A stretch of DNA of 64,000 nt. It comes from Rhizobium leucaenae USDA 9039 (GTDB lineage Bacteria; Pseudomonadota; Alphaproteobacteria; Rhizobiales; Rhizobiaceae). The notes under the pieces are model-generated. The model saw only the letters and a program-made list of their open reading frames with translations, made no database searches and was not told the DNA's origin. Shown here in pieces: positions 29,080 to 38,933 of this stretch (position 1 is its first letter; every line of letters begins with the position of its first letter). The stretch spans positions 62,001 through 126,000 of the forward strand of contig NZ_AUFB01000004.1 of NCBI RefSeq assembly GCF_000426285.1, read 5' to 3'. A program made the translations under genes and the position numbers.

Positions 29080-31143
29080 TCAGGCCGCCAGCCCCTTCTT
29101 CTTCAGCATTGCATCCGGGCTCGGCAACTTGCCGCGGAAGGCCTTGTAGGCATCTTCCGGGTCGATCGAGCCGCCGACGGAATAAATGTTGTCCTTCAGC
29201 TTTCCGGCCATATCCGGATCGAAGGCATCACCGGTTTCCTCGAAGGCGGCGAAGGCATCGGCATCCAGCACTTCCGACCACATGTAGGAGTAATAGCCCG
29301 CCGAATAGCCGTCGCCGGAAAACACGTGCTGGAAGTGCGGGGTGGCGTGGCGCATGACGATCGAATTCGGCATGCCGATATCCGAAAGCACTTCGGCCTG
29401 CACCACCATCGGGTCCTCGACGGCGCCACGCGTGTGAAAAGCCATATCGACGAGCGCCGAGGAGGTGAATTCCACTGTGTTGAAGCCGGCATTGAAGGTG
29501 CGGGCGGCAAGAACCTTGTCGAGCAAAGCCTGCGGCATCGGCGCGCCGGTCTCGTAATGGACGGCATATTCCCTGAGGATCGCCGGCACGGTCAGCCAGT
29601 GTTCATATAGCTGCGACGGCAGCTCGACGAAATCGCGGGAAACGCCGGTGCCGGACACCGAAGGATAGGTGACGTTGGAGAGCATGCCGTGCAGTGCATG
29701 GCCGAATTCATGGAACAGCGTGCGGGCATCATCGAGCGACAGCAGCGCCGGCTTGCCTTCAGCGGGCTTGGCGAAATTGCAGACATTATAGATGATCGGC
29801 AGTTCGCCGACGTGACCATTCTTCAGCGGCAATTTGTGCTGCGACTGAAACGAGCTCATCCACGCGCCGGAACGCTTGGAGCTGCGGGCGAAATAATCGC
29901 CGAGGAACAGCGCCACTAGTTTGTCCGAGCGATCGCGGATCTCGAAGACCCGCACGTCGGGATGATAGGTGGGAACGCCCTTCTGCTCGACGGCGCGAAT
30001 GCCGAAAAGCCGGCCGGCAACATCGAAGCAGGCGGCGATGATCTTTTCGAGCTGCAGATAGGGCTTCAGCTCCGTCTCGGAGAAATCGAACTTCCGTGTC
30101 CTGATCTTTTCCGCATAATGCCGCCAATCCCAAGGCATGACCTCATGATTGCGGCCTTCTTCAGCGATCAGCGCGGCGATGTCAGCCTCTTCCTCGCGAG
30201 CACGCTCCACCGCCTTCGCCCAGACCGTCTTCAGCAGTTGGTTCACGGCCTCCGGAGTCTTGGCCATGGTGTTGTCGAGCTTCAATTCGGTATAGTTGCC
30301 GTAGCCGAGCAATTCGGCCTTCTCGGCTCTCAGCGCCAGCGTCTCCTTGATGATCTTGCGATTATCCGTCTCGCCGCCGTTCGCGCCGCGTGCCACCCAT
30401 GCTTTGAACGCCTGCTCGCGCAGATCCCGACGCTCGGACGAAGCCAAAAACGGCTCGATGATCGAGCGCGACAGAGTGACGGCAAATTTGCCCTCTTCGC
30501 CGCGCTCGCGCGCCGCCGCAGTCATCGCGTCCCTCAGGAAATCAGGAAGGCCGGCAAGATCGGGCTCTTCGGAGAGGATCAGTGCCCAGCCCTTTTCGTC
30601 GGCAAGAACATTCTGTCCGAACTGCGCGCCGAGCCCCGCCAGCGTCTCGTTGATTTCGGCGAGCCGTTCCTGCTCTGCCTTCGCCAGCTTGGCGCCCGAC
30701 TTTACAAAACCCTTCCAATGCCGTTCCAGCACGCGGGTCTCTTCCATCGTCAGGCCAAGGTCCTCACGCGCTTCCCAAAGTGCATCGATGCGGGCAAAAA
30801 GCGCGGCATTCATGCCGATCTTCGAATAGTGCCGCGACATTTTCGGCGCGATCTCCCGCTCCAGGGTCTGGATCACCTCGTTGGTATGCGCCCCAGCCCG
30901 ATTCCAAAATAGAGCGGAAACGCGCGACAGCTCGTCACCGGCGATTTCGAGCGCGGTAACGGTGTTGGCAAAAGACGGCGCTTCACCATTGTCGGCGATC
31001 GCATCGATTTCCGCGTCATGGGCCGCAAGCGCTGCGTCAAAGGCAGGCGCAAAGTCGACGTCTTTCACGGCATCGAAGCGCGGCAATCCCTGATGTCCGG
31101 TCCATTCGACGAGCGCTGGGTTGACGGCGGTTTGGGAGGACAT
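29080..31143 (-). CDS. M3 family oligopeptidase (Dcp/OpdA-like)
   Basis: A 687-residue zinc metallopeptidase that cleaves short peptides in the cytoplasm. The catalytic motif is LFHEFGHALHGMLSN with HExxH-type zinc ligands, and the downstream glutamate region is GVSRDFVELPSQLYEHW. The ending FRGKLPSPDAMLKKKGL is typical of peptidyl-dipeptidase Dcp relatives. The start MSSQTAVNPALVEW is preferred to an ATG 24 bases upstream because it gives the family N-terminus. It lies alone between the MarR gene and the LysE gene. Confidence 0.94.
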   Translation of the reverse strand: MSSQTAVNPALVEWTGHQGLPRFDAVKDVDFAPAFDAALAAHDAEIDAIADNGEAPSFANTVTALEIAGDELSRVSALFWNRAGAHTNEVIQTLEREIAPKMSRHYSKIGMNAALFARIDALWEAREDLGLTMEETRVLERHWKGFVKSGAKLAKAEQERLAEINETLAGLGAQFGQNVLADEKGWALILSEEPDLAGLPDFLRDAMTAAARERGEEGKFAVTLSRSIIEPFLASSERRDLREQAFKAWVARGANGGETDNRKIIKETLALRAEKAELLGYGNYTELKLDNTMAKTPEAVNQLLKTVWAKAVERAREEEADIAALIAEEGRNHEVMPWDWRHYAEKIRTRKFDFSETELKPYLQLEKIIAACFDVAGRLFGIRAVEQKGVPTYHPDVRVFEIRDRSDKLVALFLGDYFARSSKRSGAWMSSFQSQHKLPLKNGHVGELPIIYNVCNFAKPAEGKPALLSLDDARTLFHEFGHALHGMLSNVTYPSVSGTGVSRDFVELPSQLYEHWLTVPAILREYAVHYETGAPMPQALLDKVLAARTFNAGFNTVEFTSSALVDMAFHTRGAVEDPMVVQAEVLSDIGMPNSIVMRHATPHFQHVFSGDGYSAGYYSYMWSEVLDADAFAAFEETGDAFDPDMAGKLKDNIYSVGGSIDPEDAYKAFRGKLPSPDAMLKKKGLAA

Positions 31144-31239
31144 GCAAGGCATCCTTTCGGCAGGCATCTGATCGAAGCACGATATAAGACCCTCCGCGCC
31201 AAATTGGTATGGCGAGGGTGGAACAAAAAAGAGGAACGG

Positions 31240-31881
31240 TCAGGCCTTGCGCCAGCCGAGCAGGCCGGGCGTCGCATGCCACAATGCCTGCGCCGCAAAG
31301 CCCATGAACAACACGCCGGAGCAGCGCACGATCAGCCGCTCATGCGCACGGTAGAAACGCCGGACGGCGCCTGCGCCGATAACGCCGATGAGAATAATGT
31401 CGGCCGTGACGAAGCCGACGAAAGAAACGGTGAGCAGCAGTGGCAGCGCACTGAACGTCAATGCGCCCGCCGACCCCGCCACCAGCGCTGTAAACGTTGC
31501 CAGCGCCACCGGATATCCTTTCGGATTGGTGACACCGAAGATCAGGCCACGGCGGAAGGGGCGGTCGACAGTCAGCAGGGCCTTGCCATCCCTCTTCGGC
31601 TTGGCGGTGAAGGCATTCCAGCCGATCCAGGCAAGATAGAAACCGCAGAGCAAGCCGAGCACGTCGAATACGACGGTGCCGATAGTTTTCGCGCCGATGA
31701 TCGCAATCAGCGCGAGCGAAGACCAAATGATGTCCCCGACCAAATGACCGCTTACGAAGAAGGCGCCAGCCTTCCGCCCCTGCCCCGCGCCGATGCCGAG
31801 CAGCGCCAGGAAAGCCGGTCCGGGAATGAGCACATAGAACAGCGCCGCCAAAAAGGCGCCGACGATAAGTGATTGCGTCAT
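31240..31881 (-). CDS. LysE family exporter
   Basis: A 213-residue inner-membrane exporter with six predicted helices. The start MTQSLIVGAFLAALFYVLIPGPAFLALLG includes the LysE-type PGPAF motif, and GLIFGVTNPKGYPVALATF the conserved NPK region. The LysE/RhtB group exports amino acids or related metabolites; the substrate is unknown here. It is divergent from a MarR-type gene 160 bases away, which may regulate it. Confidence 0.92.
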   Translation of the reverse strand: MTQSLIVGAFLAALFYVLIPGPAFLALLGIGAGQGRKAGAFFVSGHLVGDIIWSSLALIAIIGAKTIGTVVFDVLGLLCGFYLAWIGWNAFTAKPKRDGKALLTVDRPFRRGLIFGVTNPKGYPVALATFTALVAGSAGALTFSALPLLLTVSFVGFVTADIILIGVIGAGAVRRFYRAHERLIVRCSGVLFMGFAAQALWHATPGLLGWRKA

Positions 31882-32041
31882 ATTGGAAGTTCCCGCTGGT
31901 GATCGGCACAGATTAACCACGCGTCGAATCGGGTCAAGCTAAACAAGTCCCTTGAAACAGGAAGAATCCGTTGAATTTGGGGGGCGAAATCACTAAAGAT
32001 TGATCGGGGCCTAAAAACAGAGCGTAAGTAGGGAAGCGCTT

Positions 32042-32524
32042 ATGAGCAGCAGGATAGATACGGATTCGCTTGCCTTTCTGGTGGCGGATTGCGCGCGATT
32101 GATGCGAGCGGCCTTTGAACGGCGCATCATGGTCGCGGGATTGGGTTTGACCGCGGGTGAAGCGCGCACGCTGATTCAGGTCGCCGCCGTCAATGGCAGC
32201 CGTCAACTCGATATTGCCACGCGAATGGGGTTGGAGCCGATGACGGTCAGCGCCTTTCTCGACAAGTTGCAGGCCCGCGGCCTGATCGAGCGTCAGCCCG
32301 ATCCACTTGACCGCCGCGCCAAGCGCATCGTGCTGTCTGAGGCGGCCGGCGCCAAGCTGAAGCAGATCGGTTGCGAGATCTACGCGGTGGAAAAGGACGC
32401 GATGCAGGGCTTCGATCACGGCCTGCAGGATGAGCTCCATCATGCGCTCCGTGCATTCCGCAGCAATCTGCAGAATGCGGAGCTGCCGGCAGAGATGGAA
32501 CGCGAATTGAGGGCTGCCGAGTAA
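32042..32524 (+). CDS. MarR family transcriptional regulator (divergent from LysE gene)
   Basis: A 160-residue winged-helix regulator. LAFLVADCARLMRAAFERRIMVAGLGLTAGEARTLIQVA is the N-terminal dimer region; LDIATRMGLEPMTVSAFLDKLQARGLIERQPDPLDRRAKRIVLSE is a classic MarR helix-turn-helix and wing with the DPxDRRAK motif. It probably controls the divergent LysE exporter, but I see no clear palindrome in the region between them. Confidence 0.92.
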   Translation: MSSRIDTDSLAFLVADCARLMRAAFERRIMVAGLGLTAGEARTLIQVAAVNGSRQLDIATRMGLEPMTVSAFLDKLQARGLIERQPDPLDRRAKRIVLSEAAGAKLKQIGCEIYAVEKDAMQGFDHGLQDELHHALRAFRSNLQNAELPAEMERELRAAE

Positions 32525-32540
32525 TCCGGCCGTTTTTTAT

Positions 32541-32580
32541 CCAAAAATAAAAACCCGCCTCCGACAATCGGAAGCGGGTT
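32541..32580 (-). terminator. Terminator of argG (stem may also act for MarR)
   Basis: Arms AACCCGCCTCCGA and TCGGAAGCGGGTT, nearly perfect, occupy 32552-32580 around a three-base loop. On the minus strand a TTTTTATTTTT run follows, making it an intrinsic terminator for argG, 22 bases past its stop. The convergent MarR gene ends 27 bases before the stem, but the plus strand has no strong T-run. Confidence 0.85.
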
Positions 32581-32601
32581 CGTATTTCATCGCGAAGCTG
32601 A

Positions 32602-33825
32602 TTACTTCGACAGATTGCGCTTGCCGAGCGTACGCAGACGCAGCGCGTTGAGCTTGATGAAGCCTGCCGCATCCTTCTGGTCGTAGGCGCCCTGGTCGTC
32701 TTCGAAAGTGACGAGCTTGTCGGAATAGAGCGACTTCGGGCTTTCGCGGCCGATAACCATGACATTGCCCTTGTAGAGCTTCAACGTCACTTCGCCTTCC
32801 ACATGCTCCTGGCTCTTGTCGATCAGGGCCTGCAGCATTTCGCGCTCCGGCGAGAACCAGAAGCCGTAATAGATCAGCTCGGCGTAACGCGGCATCAACT
32901 CATCCTTGAGGTGAGCGGCACCCCGATCGAGCGTAATGGATTCGATGGCGCGGTGGGCGGCGAGCAGGATCGTACCGCCGGGTGTTTCGTAGACGCCGCG
33001 CGACTTCATGCCGACATAGCGATTCTCGACAAGGTCGAGGCGACCGATACCGTTGTCACGGCCGTAATTATTGAGCGTAGAGAGCAGCGTTGCCGGGCTC
33101 ATACGCTCACCGTTGATCGAAACGGCATCGCCCTTTTCGAAGCCGACCTTGATGATCGTCGCCTGGTCGGGAGCGGCCTCCGGCGAAATCGTGCGCATGT
33201 GCACATATTCCGGCGCTTCCTGCGATGGATCTTCCAGAACCTTGCCCTCGGAGGAGGAGTGCAGCAGGTTGGCATCGACGGAGAACGGCGCCTCGCCCTT
33301 CTTATCCTTGGCAACCGGAATCTGGTGCTTTTCGGCGAATTCGAGCAGGTCGGTACGGCTCTTGAACGACCAGTCGCGCCACGGCGCGATAATCTTGATG
33401 TCCGGATTCAACGCATAGGCTGACAATTCGAAACGGACCTGGTCGTTGCCCTTGCCGGTCGCGCCATGGGCAATCGCATCGGCGCCGGTCTTCTTGGCGA
33501 TCTCGATGAGGTGTTTGGAGATCAGCGGCCGGGCAATCGAGGTGCCGAGCAGGTAGACGCCTTCATAAACGGCATTGGCGCGGAACATCGGGAATACGAA
33601 ATCGCGCACGAATTCTTCGCGTACATCCTCGATATAGATTTCCTTGATGCCGAGCATCTCGGCCTTCTTGCGCGCCGGCTCCAGCTCTTCGCCCTGGCCG
33701 AGATCCGCGGTGAAGGTGACGACTTCTGCGCCAAGCTCCGTCTGCAGCCACTTCAGGATAATCGAGGTGTCGAGACCGCCGGAATAGGCGAGGACGACTT
33801 TCTTCACGTTCTTATGTGATGCCAT
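32602..33825 (-). CDS. argG: Argininosuccinate synthase
   Basis: A 407-residue enzyme of arginine synthesis joining citrulline and aspartate with ATP. The ATP pyrophosphatase P-loop is [38 protein letters not shown] and [22 protein letters not shown] are further signatures. The start [17 protein letters not shown] gives the usual length; a start 45 bases upstream is rejected. It ends in a strong terminator and stands as a single-gene unit. Confidence 0.98.
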   Translation of the reverse strand: MASHKNVKKVVLAYSGGLDTSIILKWLQTELGAEVVTFTADLGQGEELEPARKKAEMLGIKEIYIEDVREEFVRDFVFPMFRANAVYEGVYLLGTSIARPLISKHLIEIAKKTGADAIAHGATGKGNDQVRFELSAYALNPDIKIIAPWRDWSFKSRTDLLEFAEKHQIPVAKDKKGEAPFSVDANLLHSSSEGKVLEDPSQEAPEYVHMRTISPEAAPDQATIIKVGFEKGDAVSINGERMSPATLLSTLNNYGRDNGIGRLDLVENRYVGMKSRGVYETPGGTILLAAHRAIESITLDRGAAHLKDELMPRYAELIYYGFWFSPEREMLQALIDKSQEHVEGEVTLKLYKGNVMVIGRESPKSLYSDKLVTFEDDQGAYDQKDAAGFIKLNALRLRTLGKRNLSK

Positions 33826-33948
33826 GGTGATGAGGTCCGTTTCAATGCGAGCCCGCGGAGACGCCCGCAAACCCTTTGTCGCGGCACTTTTAGCGAGATT
33901 ATCGCGAGGCGCAAGGGGAAGCGCGGTGGAGACCGTTGCAGAACAACG

Positions 33949-34234
33949 TCAGAGATGTGCGCCAATATTCATCCGCTGATGAAGGATGCGAACGATCGTA
34001 ATCGTCTGAGCGGCGTCTTTGTAGATAATGAAGTGTGAGCCGGAGGCCAAAGCGAGAGGGTTTGATACTACCGACCTTACGGCCGCGCGCGATACCCTTT
34101 GCCAAAGCATGACAGCGATCACGCAGAGCGAAGACATAATCCTCCGCCTGCTCATAACCCCATTTTTCCTCGGTATAGTCGTAGATTTGATCGATGTCGG
34201 ACGCTGCCTTGGGCAAGAAGACCAAATTCTTCAT
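33949..34234 (-). pseudogene. ParE/RelE-like toxin gene with a one-base frameshift
   Basis: The first frame starts MKNLVFLPKAASDIDQIYDY and reads as a ParE toxin to GRKVGSIKP, then continues in an unrelated frame. The normal C-terminus, ALASGSHFIIYKDAAQTITIVRILHQRMNIGAHL, is in the next frame and stops at 33949. The break falls near the GAGAGGGTTT tract at about 34054-34063. The span is 286 bases, one more than 95 codons, exactly what a single inserted base gives. Uncorrected, the first frame runs on to 33899. The ParD partner overlaps its start as ATGA. Sequencing error is possible. Confidence 0.75.
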
Positions 34235-34476
34235 CGCTGATTGCGCAACTTTCGCTTTCCTTCGATAAATCCGTCGAAGTCAAACTCCTCCGGCTCTCCC
34301 GAAGCCTCGCCTTCAGCAATAGCGGCCGCAATGGCTGCTATTTCCGCTCGGCTGCGCAATAGCTTCAGCGCGGCGTCGATGACCTCGCTCGGCGAACCGT
34401 AGTGGCCATGGCTGATCTGCTCGCCGATGAATGCTTCCATCTGCTCGTCGATCTCTACGGACACATGCTTTGTCAC
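34231..34476 (-). CDS. ParD-like antitoxin (ribbon-helix-helix)
   Basis: An 81-residue antitoxin. From its GTG start the protein reads (V/M)TKHVSVEIDEQMEAFIGEQISHGHYGSPSEVIDAALKLLRSR, the ParD ribbon-helix-helix signature, with an acidic C-terminal tail for toxin binding. The GTG is preferred to an upstream ATG because a GGAGGT site sits about eight bases ahead and the length then matches ParD. It looks intact, unlike its toxin partner. Confidence 0.9.
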   Translation of the reverse strand: MTKHVSVEIDEQMEAFIGEQISHGHYGSPSEVIDAALKLLRSRAEIAAIAAAIAEGEASGEPEEFDFDGFIEGKRKLRNQR

Positions 34477-34562
34477 AGGCGCGACCTCCGGTCGGTTTGA
34501 CTTGATTACGGAAAATACCATATTCGGCGGCGACCAAACAATGCCTAGGGAGGGCGCCGCTC

Positions 34563-35417
34563 GTGACGGACATTCAAGAGATTTTCAAGAAAGCCAATGT
34601 TGCCGTCATCACCGGCGGCGCCTCCGGCATCGGCCTTGCCGCGGCCAAATATTTCGCAAGTCTCGGCATGAGCGTCGCCATCGCCGATCTCGGCGGCGAT
34701 CGGCTGGCCGATGCACGCGCCGAACTCGCAGCAATCGCCGACGAAGACCAGATCATGGCTGTCGAAACCGACGTTGCCCGGAAGGAGTCCCTCGAAGCTC
34801 TCGAACGCGCCGTCCTGCAGCGTTTCGGTCGGGTGCACGTACTGATGAACAATGCCGGCATCGGCCCGGAAACTTCGATTTTCGGCGCGCAGGCCGGCTG
34901 GGACAATATTCTCGGCGTCAATCTGCTGGGGGTCATCAATGGTACGCGCGTCTTCGGACCCGGTATGCTGGCCCATGGCGAGCCTGGCCTGATCATCAAC
35001 ACCGGCTCGAAGCAGGGCATCACCACGCCGCCCGGCAACCCCGCTTACAATGTTTCCAAAGCCGGCGTGAAGGTCTTCACCGAGGCGCTGCAGCATGAGC
35101 TGCGCAACACTGCGGGCTCAAAGATTTCCGCGCATCTCCTCATCCCCGGCTTCGTTTTCACCGGCTTGACCAAGGGCGACCGCAAGGAAAAGCCGGCGGG
35201 CGCCTGGACAGCGGAGCAGACGGTCGATTTCATGGTCGAGAGCATCGAGCGCGGCGACTTCTACATTCTCTGCCCGGACAATGACGTTGCGCGGCCGACG
35301 GACGAGCGCCGCATGCTCTGGGCCGCAGGTGATATCATCGAAAACCGCCCGCCGCTGTCGCGCTGGCATCCCGATTACGCCGACAAGTTCAAGGCATTCC
35401 TGGAAAAGAAGGACTGA
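34563..35417 (+). CDS. Short-chain dehydrogenase/reductase
   Basis: A 284-residue SDR. The nucleotide-binding motif is AVITGGASGIGLAAAKYFA, NNAGIGPE follows, and the active site has INTGSKQG (Ser) and YNVSKAG (Tyr-x-x-x-Lys). The gene starts with GTG and a GGGAGG site ahead. Substrate unknown; an NADP preference is not obvious. A strong terminator follows its stop, separating it from the LysE gene. Confidence 0.92.
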   Translation: MTDIQEIFKKANVAVITGGASGIGLAAAKYFASLGMSVAIADLGGDRLADARAELAAIADEDQIMAVETDVARKESLEALERAVLQRFGRVHVLMNNAGIGPETSIFGAQAGWDNILGVNLLGVINGTRVFGPGMLAHGEPGLIINTGSKQGITTPPGNPAYNVSKAGVKVFTEALQHELRNTAGSKISAHLLIPGFVFTGLTKGDRKEKPAGAWTAEQTVDFMVESIERGDFYILCPDNDVARPTDERRMLWAAGDIIENRPPLSRWHPDYADKFKAFLEKKD

Positions 35418-35431
35418 TTGGCAAAGTACAG

Positions 35432-35469
35432 AAAGCCGGATAAAAACGTTGATCCTTTTATCCGGCTTT
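35432..35469 (+). terminator. Terminator of the SDR gene
   Basis: Perfect 14-base arms AAAGCCGGATAAAA and TTTTATCCGGCTTT flank a 10-base loop, 15 bases past the SDR stop and 11 bases ahead of the LysE ATG. The T-rich right arm fits an intrinsic terminator, so the LysE gene would need its own promoter or read-through. Confidence 0.75.
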
Positions 35470-35480
35470 CGGAGCATGCC

Positions 35481-36122
35481 ATGGACTTCATACCCAGCCT
35501 GCCGACCCTTCTTGCTTTCTCGGCTGCAAGCCTGCTGCTGGCGGCGACCCCCGGCCCCGATATGACCCTGTCGATCAGCCGTGCACTGGCGCAGGGCAAG
35601 AAGGCAGCACTCTTCGTGGTCCTCGGCACCAGCTTCGGCATCGTGGTGCATACCTTTCTGGTGGCTTTCGGCGTTTCGGCGCTGATTACCGCCTCACCGC
35701 TCGCCTTCACCATGTTGAAAACCGGTGGTGCTGCCTATCTGCTGTGGCTGGCGATCCAGGCGATCCGTTTCGGGTCCAGCCTGTCGGTCAAGAAGGTTGA
35801 TGTGGCAAAGGGTACGCCGCTCGCCAATGTCTCCACCGGTTTCTGGGTCAACCTGCTGAATCCGAAGGTCATTATCTTCTTCATGACCTTCCTGCCGCAG
35901 TTCGTCACCGCGGGAGACCCGGCAGTCACGCAAAAGCTTCTCTTTCTGGGCTTCTTCTTCATCGTGATCGGCATGCCGGTCAACACGCTCGTCGTGCTTG
36001 CCGCCGACGGTCTGTCGACGTGGCTGCAGAAGAACCGCGGCGTCATGCGCGGCCTCGACTATGTCTTTGCGAGCGTCTTTTCGCTCTTTGCCGTGAAGAT
36101 CTTTCTCACCCATTCCCGCTAA
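35481..36122 (+). CDS. LysE family exporter
   Basis: A 213-residue exporter with six predicted helices. FIPSLPTLLAFSAASLLLAATPGPDMTLSISRALAQGKKA contains the TPGPDM motif of RhtB/LysE exporters; TGFWVNLLNPKVIIFFMTFLPQF is the conserved NPK region. The start MDFIPSLPTLL fits the family; an upstream in-frame TTG runs through the terminator hairpin and is rejected. The second LysE exporter in the window; substrate unknown. Confidence 0.92.
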   Translation: MDFIPSLPTLLAFSAASLLLAATPGPDMTLSISRALAQGKKAALFVVLGTSFGIVVHTFLVAFGVSALITASPLAFTMLKTGGAAYLLWLAIQAIRFGSSLSVKKVDVAKGTPLANVSTGFWVNLLNPKVIIFFMTFLPQFVTAGDPAVTQKLLFLGFFFIVIGMPVNTLVVLAADGLSTWLQKNRGVMRGLDYVFASVFSLFAVKIFLTHSR

Positions 36123-36543
36123 GTATGGGACCGCGACCGGCAAACCGGCCGGCGATCCACCAGTAGACGGTGGCGCTGGCGATGCCCAGGAAAGCAAAAC
36201 AAACGACGATGGTGATCAGATTTAGGGTCTGCGGCCGTTCGACACTCCCGGAGATCAGAACGGATGCCGACGCCGACAGCATGGCGCCGTAGATGGCATA
36301 ACCGTACCAGCGGCGCATGCGGCGCCATTCGAAGATCGCAATGACGACAAGCGATGGCAGGACGCTGACGATTATCGCGAGCTTGGTCAGCGCAACGGTG
36401 AGCACGAAGAGCTCGGGGGCAGCCGTTCCGGGCATCGTCCAGGCGGCAACGCAAGCCAGCACGAAGCCCATCAGAACACAGGCCCCGAGATAGCCCCACA
36501 GAAGCCGTATCGGCCTACGCAAACCGCGAAGCACGGATATCAA
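36106..36543 (-). CDS. Small four-helix membrane protein after rlmN
   Basis: A 145-residue inner-membrane protein of unknown function with four hydrophobic segments (about residues 12-33, 44-65, 78-98 and 106-130). The TTG start ([20 protein letters not shown]) overlaps the rlmN stop by two bases; the only longer start lies deep inside rlmN. Its 3' end overlaps the LysE gene on the other strand by 17 bases. It is likely cotranscribed with rlmN. I do not recognise a named family. Confidence 0.8.
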   Translation of the reverse strand: MISVLRGLRRPIRLLWGYLGACVLMGFVLACVAAWTMPGTAAPELFVLTVALTKLAIIVSVLPSLVVIAIFEWRRMRRWYGYAIYGAMLSASASVLISGSVERPQTLNLITIVVCFAFLGIASATVYWWIAGRFAGRGPILSGNG

Positions 36544-37775
36544 TCTTCGCCATGGTTGGCGATCATCATGGCTTCGAAGGCCAGCCGTTCGGTCTTGCGC
36601 ATGCGCTCCGACTCCGACTTCAACTGGCCGCAAGCAGCCAGAATGTCTCGCCCGCGCGGCGTGCGGATCGGCGAGGCATAACCGGCCGAATTGATGAAAT
36701 CGGCAAACTTCTCGATCTGCTCCCAGTCCGAACACTGGTAGTTCGTGCCCGGCCACGGATTGAAGGGAATGAGATTGATCTTGGCGGGAATGCCCTTCAG
36801 GAGCTGGATCAATCCCTTGGCATCCTCGAGGCTGTCATTGACGCCCTTCAGCATCACATATTCGAAAGTGATGCGGCGCGCGTTCGAAAGACCGGGATAG
36901 GCGCGGCAGGCATCCATCAACTCCTTCAGCGGATATTTTTTGTTGATCGGCACCAGCATGTCGCGCAGGTCATCCCGTACCGCGTGCAGCGAGATTGCCA
37001 GCATGACGCCGATCTCATCGCCGGTGCGGTAGATTTCGGGCACGACGCCGGATGTGGAGAGCGTGATGCGGCGCTTGGAGAGCGACAGGCCATCGCCATC
37101 CGAAGCGATCAGCAGCGCGGTCTTGACGCTGTCGAAATTATAGAGTGGTTCGCCCATGCCCATCATGACGATATTGCTGACCTTGCGGCCTTCGGCGGGC
37201 ATGATCGTCCCTTGCGGCGCTTCGCGATCCGGGAAATCGCCGAGCCGGTCGCGCGCCAGGAGAAGCTGTGACAGGATCTCCTCCGCCGTCAGATTGCGGA
37301 CGAGGCGCTGCGTGCCGGTGTGACAGAAGGAACAGGTGAGCGAACAGCCGACCTGGCTGGAAATGCAAAGCGTGCCGCGGCCCTCTTCCGGAATATAGAC
37401 GGTTTCCACCTCGACCGGCCGGCCGGCGCCCCGCGGCGGGAAGCGCAGCAGCCATTTGCGGGTGCCATCGTTGGAAACCTGCTCCTCGACGATCTCCGGC
37501 CGGGCGATGGTGAAATGCGTCTTCAGCATTTCGCGCATGTCCTTGGAGACATTCGCCATGGCATCGAAATCGGAGACGCCGCGCACATAGATCCAGTTCC
37601 AAAGCTGGCTGACGCGCATCTTGATCTGCTTGTCGGCGACGCCCTTTTCCTTAAGCGCGGCACCCATCTCCTCTCGCGTCAGGCCGATCAGCGACGGCTT
37701 CGGCGAAAGCTCGACCGGCTGCGACATGGGCACCGGCTTCAGCTTGGATGGGGTCATGACATCGATCGCGGACAT
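36540..37775 (-). CDS. rlmN: 23S rRNA (adenine2503-C2)/tRNA A37 methyltransferase
   Basis: A 411-residue radical-SAM enzyme methylating A2503 of 23S rRNA and A37 of some tRNAs. The iron-sulfur ligands are in [13 protein letters not shown]; the mechanistic cysteine pair includes C in the C-terminal [21 protein letters not shown] is a conserved GMGEP motif. The start [14 protein letters not shown] gives the typical alphaproteobacterial N-terminus; a start 117 bases upstream is rejected. Confidence 0.96.
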   Translation of the reverse strand: MSAIDVMTPSKLKPVPMSQPVELSPKPSLIGLTREEMGAALKEKGVADKQIKMRVSQLWNWIYVRGVSDFDAMANVSKDMREMLKTHFTIARPEIVEEQVSNDGTRKWLLRFPPRGAGRPVEVETVYIPEEGRGTLCISSQVGCSLTCSFCHTGTQRLVRNLTAEEILSQLLLARDRLGDFPDREAPQGTIMPAEGRKVSNIVMMGMGEPLYNFDSVKTALLIASDGDGLSLSKRRITLSTSGVVPEIYRTGDEIGVMLAISLHAVRDDLRDMLVPINKKYPLKELMDACRAYPGLSNARRITFEYVMLKGVNDSLEDAKGLIQLLKGIPAKINLIPFNPWPGTNYQCSDWEQIEKFADFINSAGYASPIRTPRGRDILAACGQLKSESERMRKTERLAFEAMMIANHGED

Positions 37776-37947
37776 AGGATCATTCCAATGGTTCATATCG
37801 GCGATGCCCCAAAAGCCGGAAAGCTGCGGGCGCGGGCAAGGCACTGAGATCAGAGGTTCATCTGGTAGCGGGACAGGAAATTGCAAATACACCGCTCGTC
37901 GGCGCGGCCTTTAACATTATTTTGGGGCCGCGTCATCCCTCTTGAAG

Positions 37948-37978
37948 AAAGGCGAAAGGCCAGCCATTCAGGCCGGCC
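37948..37978 (-). terminator. Candidate terminator of the IalB-type gene
   Basis: On the minus strand GGCCGGCC and GGCTGGCC pair (one G-U) around a five-base loop, followed by TTTCGCCTTT. It is about 60 bases downstream of the IalB-type stop. The T-run is interrupted. Confidence 0.5.
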
Positions 37979-38039
37979 TCATCGCTTTGGTTTCGACGGA
38001 AACGCCGATCACTTTGACGTGATCGAGACATCATCGAAC

Positions 38040-38603
38040 TTATTTGCAGCTTTCGATCTGCTTCAGCGCGGCGGTGACGCCCTTCAGCGAGTAGGTGTAG
38101 GAGGTGCCGGTGCCCTTCTTCGAGGTCGCGGTGACCTTCAGCGAATGGCCGGACTTCAGCGCTGCGACCAGTGCCGGCTCCTGCGCGGCATTCTCGACCC
38201 AAGCGGCCTTGTCCTTGGTGAACATCACGAAAGTCTTATTGTCGATGACGACGTCGACCTTTGAATTTTCCTTGAGCGGATAGCCCATCATCGCCTGCGG
38301 CTCATAGGAGATGTTCTGGCCTGGACGCTGGGAAACGATGAAGAAGTTATCGCCATGGTCGATGCCGGTCGCCGGCAACTTTGCCGTCGGCACCGAAAGG
38401 ACGTAGCAGACCTTGCCGGCGCCGGACTGGTAGGAATAGGCGCCCCAGGCATCGAACTGCTGGATGCGCGTCGGAGCCGCCGGTGCTGCTGCCTGCGCCT
38501 GTGGGGCGGGCGCTGCCTGCTTCTTGGTCTTGGGCTGCGCCGATGCGATACCGGTGCCGGCCAGAACGAGCGAGAGGGCGATTGCGAAGCTTTTTACAAA
38601 CAT
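38040..38603 (-). CDS. Invasion-associated locus B (IalB) family protein
   Basis: A 187-residue predicted periplasmic protein. A signal peptide MFVKSFAIALSLVLAGTGIASA is followed by a Lys/Ala/Pro-Gln linker and the IalB domain: FDAWGAYSYQSGAGKVCYVLSVPTAKLP and PQAMMGYPLKENSKVDVVID. The family takes its name from Bartonella invasion factor IalB, but in rhizobia it is widespread and its role is unclear. The start gives the signal peptide; a start 54 bases upstream is rejected. Confidence 0.92.
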   Translation of the reverse strand: MFVKSFAIALSLVLAGTGIASAQPKTKKQAAPAPQAQAAAPAAPTRIQQFDAWGAYSYQSGAGKVCYVLSVPTAKLPATGIDHGDNFFIVSQRPGQNISYEPQAMMGYPLKENSKVDVVIDNKTFVMFTKDKAAWVENAAQEPALVAALKSGHSLKVTATSKKGTGTSYTYSLKGVTAALKQIESCK

Positions 38604-38933
38604 GGTTTCCTGCCGATTTCTTGCGGTCCAGAGCTCAAGACGATTTAAATAACGCACGCCTATGCTCGTGAGCTGCCCTATTTTGACTTTATTTAGGTTA
38701 CCAAACCGTCAACGGGGCGGTGATTGCCCCCGATCTGTGCCGTTTCAACCCAAGTGGGCCGGGCCTGAAATGCATCAGGAGGAATTGGAAAACCCGGATG
38801 GCGGAATACCACCCTATGGGATCGATTTAAGACAGAAAGATTCAGGCAAGAGTTTGACCTCTCTAAAATCAGGAAGACCTCATAAAGGCCTGGAAACCCG
38901 GCAGGAATCCCATCACCGCGAAGTGGACGAGGA
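38604..38933. other. Gene-free stretch between IalB-type and YkvA-type genes
   Basis: About 330 bases. It must hold the IalB-type promoter and the YkvA-type 3' end, but I see no convincing -35/-10 pair, terminator or structured RNA. A short open frame on the plus strand from about 38770 runs into the YkvA-type gene and is not convincing. Confidence 0.4.

Noticed and set aside
35418..35480. Upstream TTG start for the second LysE exporter.
   Set aside because: The extension would run through the terminator hairpin and gives a non-hydrophobic tail. The ATG at 35481 fits the family.
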